A stretch of 64,000 nt of DNA, taken from the NCBI GenBank assembly GCA_020249775.1, contig JADCFA010000002.1, positions 62,001 through 126,000 on the forward strand, read 5' to 3'. This stretch comes from Roseomonas sp. Its GTDB lineage: Bacteria > Pseudomonadota > Alphaproteobacteria > Acetobacterales > Acetobacteraceae. This document shows positions 61,119 through 64,000 of this stretch, one piece after another (within the stretch, counting starts at the first letter, position 1; every line of letters starts with the position of its first letter). A model generated the notes under the pieces. The model ran no database searches. It was not told where the DNA came from and worked only from the letters and a program-made list of their open reading frames with translations. The position numbers and the translations under genes are program-made.

Positions 61119-61736
61119 ATGACGAAGCGCGCTGAAAGCAAATACAAAATCAATCGCCGTCTTGGCGTGAACCTTTGGGGTCGCGCGAAATCGCCGGTCG
61201 CCAAGCGCGAATATGGCCCCGGTCAGCATGGCCAGCGCCGCAAGCAGAAGCCCACCGATTTCGGCGTGCAGCTGATGGCGAAGCAGAAGCTGAAGGGCTA
61301 CTACGCGAATATCGGCGAAAAGCAGTTCCGTAAGTATTATGAGGAAGCTGTCCGCCGTAAGGGCGACACCTCTGAGAACCTGGTTGAATTGCTGGAACGC
61401 CGCCTGGATGCGGTGATCTACCGCATGAAGCTGGCCGTCACCCCCTTCGCGGCACGCCAATTCGTCAATCACGGCCATGTGCTGGTGAATGGCAAGCGCC
61501 TCAATATCCCGTCCTATTCCGTGAAGAATGGCGATGTGATCGAGGTGAAGGAAAAGTCGAAGCAGCTGACCGCCGTGCTCGATTCCGCGCAGAGCACGGA
61601 ACGCGATGTGCCGGAATATCTGGAAATTGATCACCGGGCGATGAAGGGCAAGTTCCTGCGCGCGCCGAAGCTTTCCGATGTGCCCTACCCAGTGCAGATG
61701 GAACCCAACCTGGTGGTGGAATTCTACAGCCGCTGA
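61119..61736 (+). CDS. rpsD: 30S ribosomal protein S4
   Basis: The 205-residue protein, beginning [26 protein letters not shown], has the long S4 N-terminal domain lacking the zinc cysteines, as usual in alphaproteobacteria, and the S4 RNA-binding domain ([20 protein letters not shown]). The second ATG (61119) is preferred, with GGAG 8 nt upstream. It is a stand-alone gene with its own terminator, separate from the alpha operon. Confidence 0.97.
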   Translation: MTKRAESKYKINRRLGVNLWGRAKSPVAKREYGPGQHGQRRKQKPTDFGVQLMAKQKLKGYYANIGEKQFRKYYEEAVRRKGDTSENLVELLERRLDAVIYRMKLAVTPFAARQFVNHGHVLVNGKRLNIPSYSVKNGDVIEVKEKSKQLTAVLDSAQSTERDVPEYLEIDHRAMKGKFLRAPKLSDVPYPVQMEPNLVVEFYSR

Positions 61737-61761
61737 TCAGGCTTTATTGCCGCATGTTTCA

Positions 61762-61791
61762 AAGCCGGTGCCTTAGGGTGCCGGCTTTTTT
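61762..61791 (+). terminator. Rho-independent terminator after rpsD
   Basis: An 11-bp stem (AAGCCGG/CCGGCTT continued by two wobble and two C-G pairs) with a TTAG loop is followed by six T residues, 25 bp after the rpsD stop. Confidence 0.9.
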
Positions 61792-61868
61792 GTTTGGTCG
61801 CGGCGTTGCTGGGCATGGCGTTGTTCAGCCTATAGACGAAACCCCTCTGGCCGCGTTACGCCACGCGC

Positions 61869-63176
61869 ATGAGCCCCGCCGCCATCATCCTCGCCGCTGG
61901 CCTTGGCACGCGCATGCGCTCCGCCCAACCCAAGGTGCTGCACCCCTTGGCGGGGCGGCCCATGATCCAGCATTTGATCAGCGCCTGCGAAAATGTTTTC
62001 GCGCGTATCGTGGTTGTGGTTGGGCCCGATATGCCAGCGCTGGAAGACGCGGTCGCACCGCGCGAAGTGGTGGTGCAAAGCGAAAGGCTCGGCACCGGCC
62101 ATGCGGCGCTGCAAGCTGCCCCCTTGCTTGGCGGGCATCAGGGCGATGTCGCGGTGCTTTATGGCGATAACCCGCTGATCTCAGCCGCCACTTTGCAGGC
62201 GCTGGTGGCAGCGCGGCGGTCAGCCGGGCTTGTGCTGCTTGCGATGCGCCCCGCCGATCCCGCGCGTTATGGCCGTGTGGTGTTGGATGAAAAATCCGAA
62301 GTTGCGCGCATTGTCGAATGGGCCGATGCGACGGTGGAAGAACGCGCCCTTGGGCTTTGCAATGCTGGTGTCATTTGCGCGCCGGCGCAGGATTTGTTCC
62401 GCTGGCTTGGCGCCATCGGTAATAACAACGCCAAGGGCGAATATTACCTGACGGATGTGATCCAACAGGCACGGGCAGAGGCCAAGCGCGTTGTCGCGGT
62501 TGAGGCGCCGGAAGCCGAGCTTCGCGGCATCAATAGCCGTGCCGAATTGGCGCAAGCCGAAGCCGAAGTGCAGCGCGGCTTGCGTGCCGCTGCCATGGCA
62601 GGTGGTGCGACGATGTTGGCGCCAGAGACAGTGCATCTCTGCCACGACACGAAATTTGGCGCGGATGTGGTGTTGGAACCGAATATCTTTTTCGGCCCCG
62701 GCGTGACGGTGGAAGATGGCGTAACCATCCGCGCCTTCAGCCATTTGGAAGGCTGCGTGGTGAAGCAAGGTGCCATCATCGGCCCCTATGCGCGGTTGCG
62801 CCCCGGCAGCATCATTGAAGCCCATGCCCATGTCGGCAATTTTGTGGAGTTGAAAGCAACCACGCTTGGCCCGGGTGCGAAGGCCAATCATCTATCCTAT
62901 CTTGGTGATGCGATGATCGGCGCGGGCGCCAATATCGGCGCCGGCACCATTACCTGCAATTATGATGGTGTGGCGAAGCATCGCACCGAAATTGGTGAGG
63001 GCGCTTTCATTGGCAGTGATACCGCTTTGGTCGCTCCAGTGAAGATTGGTGCGCGCGCGCTGGTCGCCGCCGGCAGCGTGATCACGGATGATGTGCCGGA
63101 TGATGCGCTGGCCATTGCGCGCGGGCGCCAGGCAGTGAAGCCGGGGCGCGGCTTCAAAGGTAAGGGGAAGCGCTGA
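61869..63176 (+). CDS. glmU: Bifunctional UDP-GlcNAc pyrophosphorylase / GlcN-1-P acetyltransferase GlmU
   Basis: The 435-residue protein has an N-terminal nucleotidyltransferase (AAGLGTRMRSAQPKVLHPLAGRP; metal Asp in YGDNPL) and a C-terminal left-handed beta-helix acetyltransferase (GKAN-type ANHLSYLGDA; GAGTITCNYDG). It makes UDP-GlcNAc for peptidoglycan and LPS. Its stop overlaps the glmS start (TGATG). Confidence 0.97.
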   Translation: MSPAAIILAAGLGTRMRSAQPKVLHPLAGRPMIQHLISACENVFARIVVVVGPDMPALEDAVAPREVVVQSERLGTGHAALQAAPLLGGHQGDVAVLYGDNPLISAATLQALVAARRSAGLVLLAMRPADPARYGRVVLDEKSEVARIVEWADATVEERALGLCNAGVICAPAQDLFRWLGAIGNNNAKGEYYLTDVIQQARAEAKRVVAVEAPEAELRGINSRAELAQAEAEVQRGLRAAAMAGGATMLAPETVHLCHDTKFGADVVLEPNIFFGPGVTVEDGVTIRAFSHLEGCVVKQGAIIGPYARLRPGSIIEAHAHVGNFVELKATTLGPGAKANHLSYLGDAMIGAGANIGAGTITCNYDGVAKHRTEIGEGAFIGSDTALVAPVKIGARALVAAGSVITDDVPDDALAIARGRQAVKPGRGFKGKGKR

Positions 63177-64000
63177 TGTGCGGCATTGTTGGCGTGGTGG
63201 GGCAGCAGGCGGCAGCACCCCGGCTTTTGGAAGCGCTACGGCGGTTGGAATATCGCGGCTATGACAGCGCGGGCATCGCGACCCTGATTGATGGCCAGAT
63301 TGATCGCCGGCGCGCTGAAGGCAAGCTTGCCAATCTGGCCGCCGCCTTGGAAGTGGCACCGCTGGCAGGCACCACCGGCATTGGCCATACGCGCTGGGCC
63401 ACCCATGGCGCGCCCACCACACGCAATGCGCATCCGCATGGCACGGCGCGCGTTGTTGTGGTGCATAATGGCATTATCGAAAACCACGCGGAATTGCGCG
63501 CCGAATTGGAAGCGCGCGGCCATAGCTTTCAGACTGAAACTGATACCGAAACTTTTGCCCTGCTCGTGGATGATTTTCTGCAAGCGGGCCACACGCCGGA
63601 AGCCGCGGCTGCCGCAGCATTGAAACGCGTGCATGGTGCCTTTGCGCTCGCGATGATTTTCGCCGGCCATCCTGATTTGCTGATCTGCGCCCGCCAAGGC
63701 GCGCCGCTTGCCGTTGGCTTTGGTGAGGGGGAGATGTTTGTGGGCTCCGACGCGCTGGCCTTGGCGCCACTCACGCGACGCATTGCCTATCTGGAAGAAG
63801 GCGATTGGGCGGTGTTGGATCGCACCAGCGCGCGCTTTCATGATGCAACCGGCGCGGCAGTGGCGCGTGAGATCAAGCTGACCACCGTTTCAGGTGCGGC
63901 GACCGGCAAGGGCAATTACCGCCATTTCATGGAAAAGGAATTGCACGAACATCCGGTGGTGCTGGGCGATACGCTGACACGCTATCTGGAACCGGCGCAG
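63176..64000 (+). CDS. glmS: Glutamine-fructose-6-phosphate aminotransferase GlmS (partial)
   Basis: The frame opens MCGIVGVVGQ, with Cys2 as the glutaminase nucleophile, and has GIGHTRWATHG and VVVHNGIIENH of the class II amidotransferase domain. The start of the sugar-isomerase half (HFMEKELHEHP) is reached when the window ends, so about 275 residues are seen. It makes glucosamine-6-P from fructose-6-P and glutamine and is paired with glmU in one operon. Confidence 0.97.
   Translation, partial: MCGIVGVVGQQAAAPRLLEALRRLEYRGYDSAGIATLIDGQIDRRRAEGKLANLAAALEVAPLAGTTGIGHTRWATHGAPTTRNAHPHGTARVVVVHNGIIENHAELRAELEARGHSFQTETDTETFALLVDDFLQAGHTPEAAAAAALKRVHGAFALAMIFAGHPDLLICARQGAPLAVGFGEGEMFVGSDALALAPLTRRIAYLEEGDWAVLDRTSARFHDATGAAVAREIKLTTVSGAATGKGNYRHFMEKELHEHPVVLGDTLTRYLEPAQ

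Overview
The window is high-G+C bacterial chromosome carrying most of a purple-bacterial photosynthesis gene cluster (about 1-33.4 kb), followed by ordinary housekeeping and accessory genes. The puh reaction-centre genes, LhaA, the AcsF/BciE oxygen-dependent cyclase, a C4-type ALA synthase (hemA), the PpsR/PpaA regulators and a 205-residue S4 protein all point to an alphaproteobacterium. A phototroph of the Rhodospirillales/Acetobacteraceae type is my inference from gene order and has not been tested. AcsF is present and no bchE is seen, so oxygen is probably used in the cyclase step, as in aerobic or facultative anoxygenic phototrophs.

Region 1 (1-26.2 kb, minus strand) reads, in transcription order, bchF-N-B-H-L-M-lhaA-puhA-B-C-bciE-acsF-puhE-hemA-bchI-D-O-DUF3422-crtB, then crtE-crtF, then bchC-bchX-bchY (cut by the window edge). 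Neighbours mostly overlap by 4 nt (ATGA) or as TGATG, so translation is probably coupled over long stretches. Perfect or near-perfect TGT-N12-ACA palindromes, the PpsR/CrtJ operator, lie before bchF, crtE and bchC. Those before crtE and bchC are pairs with exactly 8 bp between them.

Region 2 (26.5-33.4 kb, plus strand) is divergent: ppaA/aerR, ppsR, bchG, a PucC-family transporter-like gene, bchP and hemC. Together the two arms cover tetrapyrrole supply (hemA, hemC), Mg insertion (bchH/I/D), methylation and cyclisation (bchM, acsF, bciE), ring reduction (bchLNB, bchX and partial bchY), side-chain steps (bchF, bchC), esterification (bchG, bchP), early and late carotenoid genes (crtE, crtB, crtF), reaction-centre assembly (puhABCE, lhaA) and redox/light control (ppsR, ppaA). 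The pufBALM genes, bchZ and crtI/C/D are not in the window.

Region 3 (33.4-44.4 kb) holds an MFS transporter; a yfgM-like/bamB/der operon; a small lipoprotein; a 740-bp stretch without a clear gene; an M17 aminopeptidase; a MarR regulator; a YdcF-like protein; an Old Yellow Enzyme homologue; a frameshifted IS5-type transposase remnant; and tRNA-Phe.

Region 4 (44.4-49.8 kb) is an acyl-CoA metabolism group: MBL hydrolase, class III CoA-transferase, enoyl-CoA hydratase and acyl-CoA synthetase, with a second hydratase divergent.

Region 5 (49.8-64 kb) has a DinG-like helicase, a GNAT acetyltransferase, asd, class I lysyl-tRNA synthetase translationally coupled to a shortened MprF-like membrane protein, ugd and phosphomannomutase/phosphoglucomutase, rpsD, glmU and the start of glmS.

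I found no CRISPR array, prophage or clearly new multi-gene system. The less ordinary observations are the PpsR site architecture, a PpsR with a single cysteine, an apparently extended PuhE, the lysK/short-MprF pair, and a 21-bp repeat placed at the same distance before two unrelated genes.
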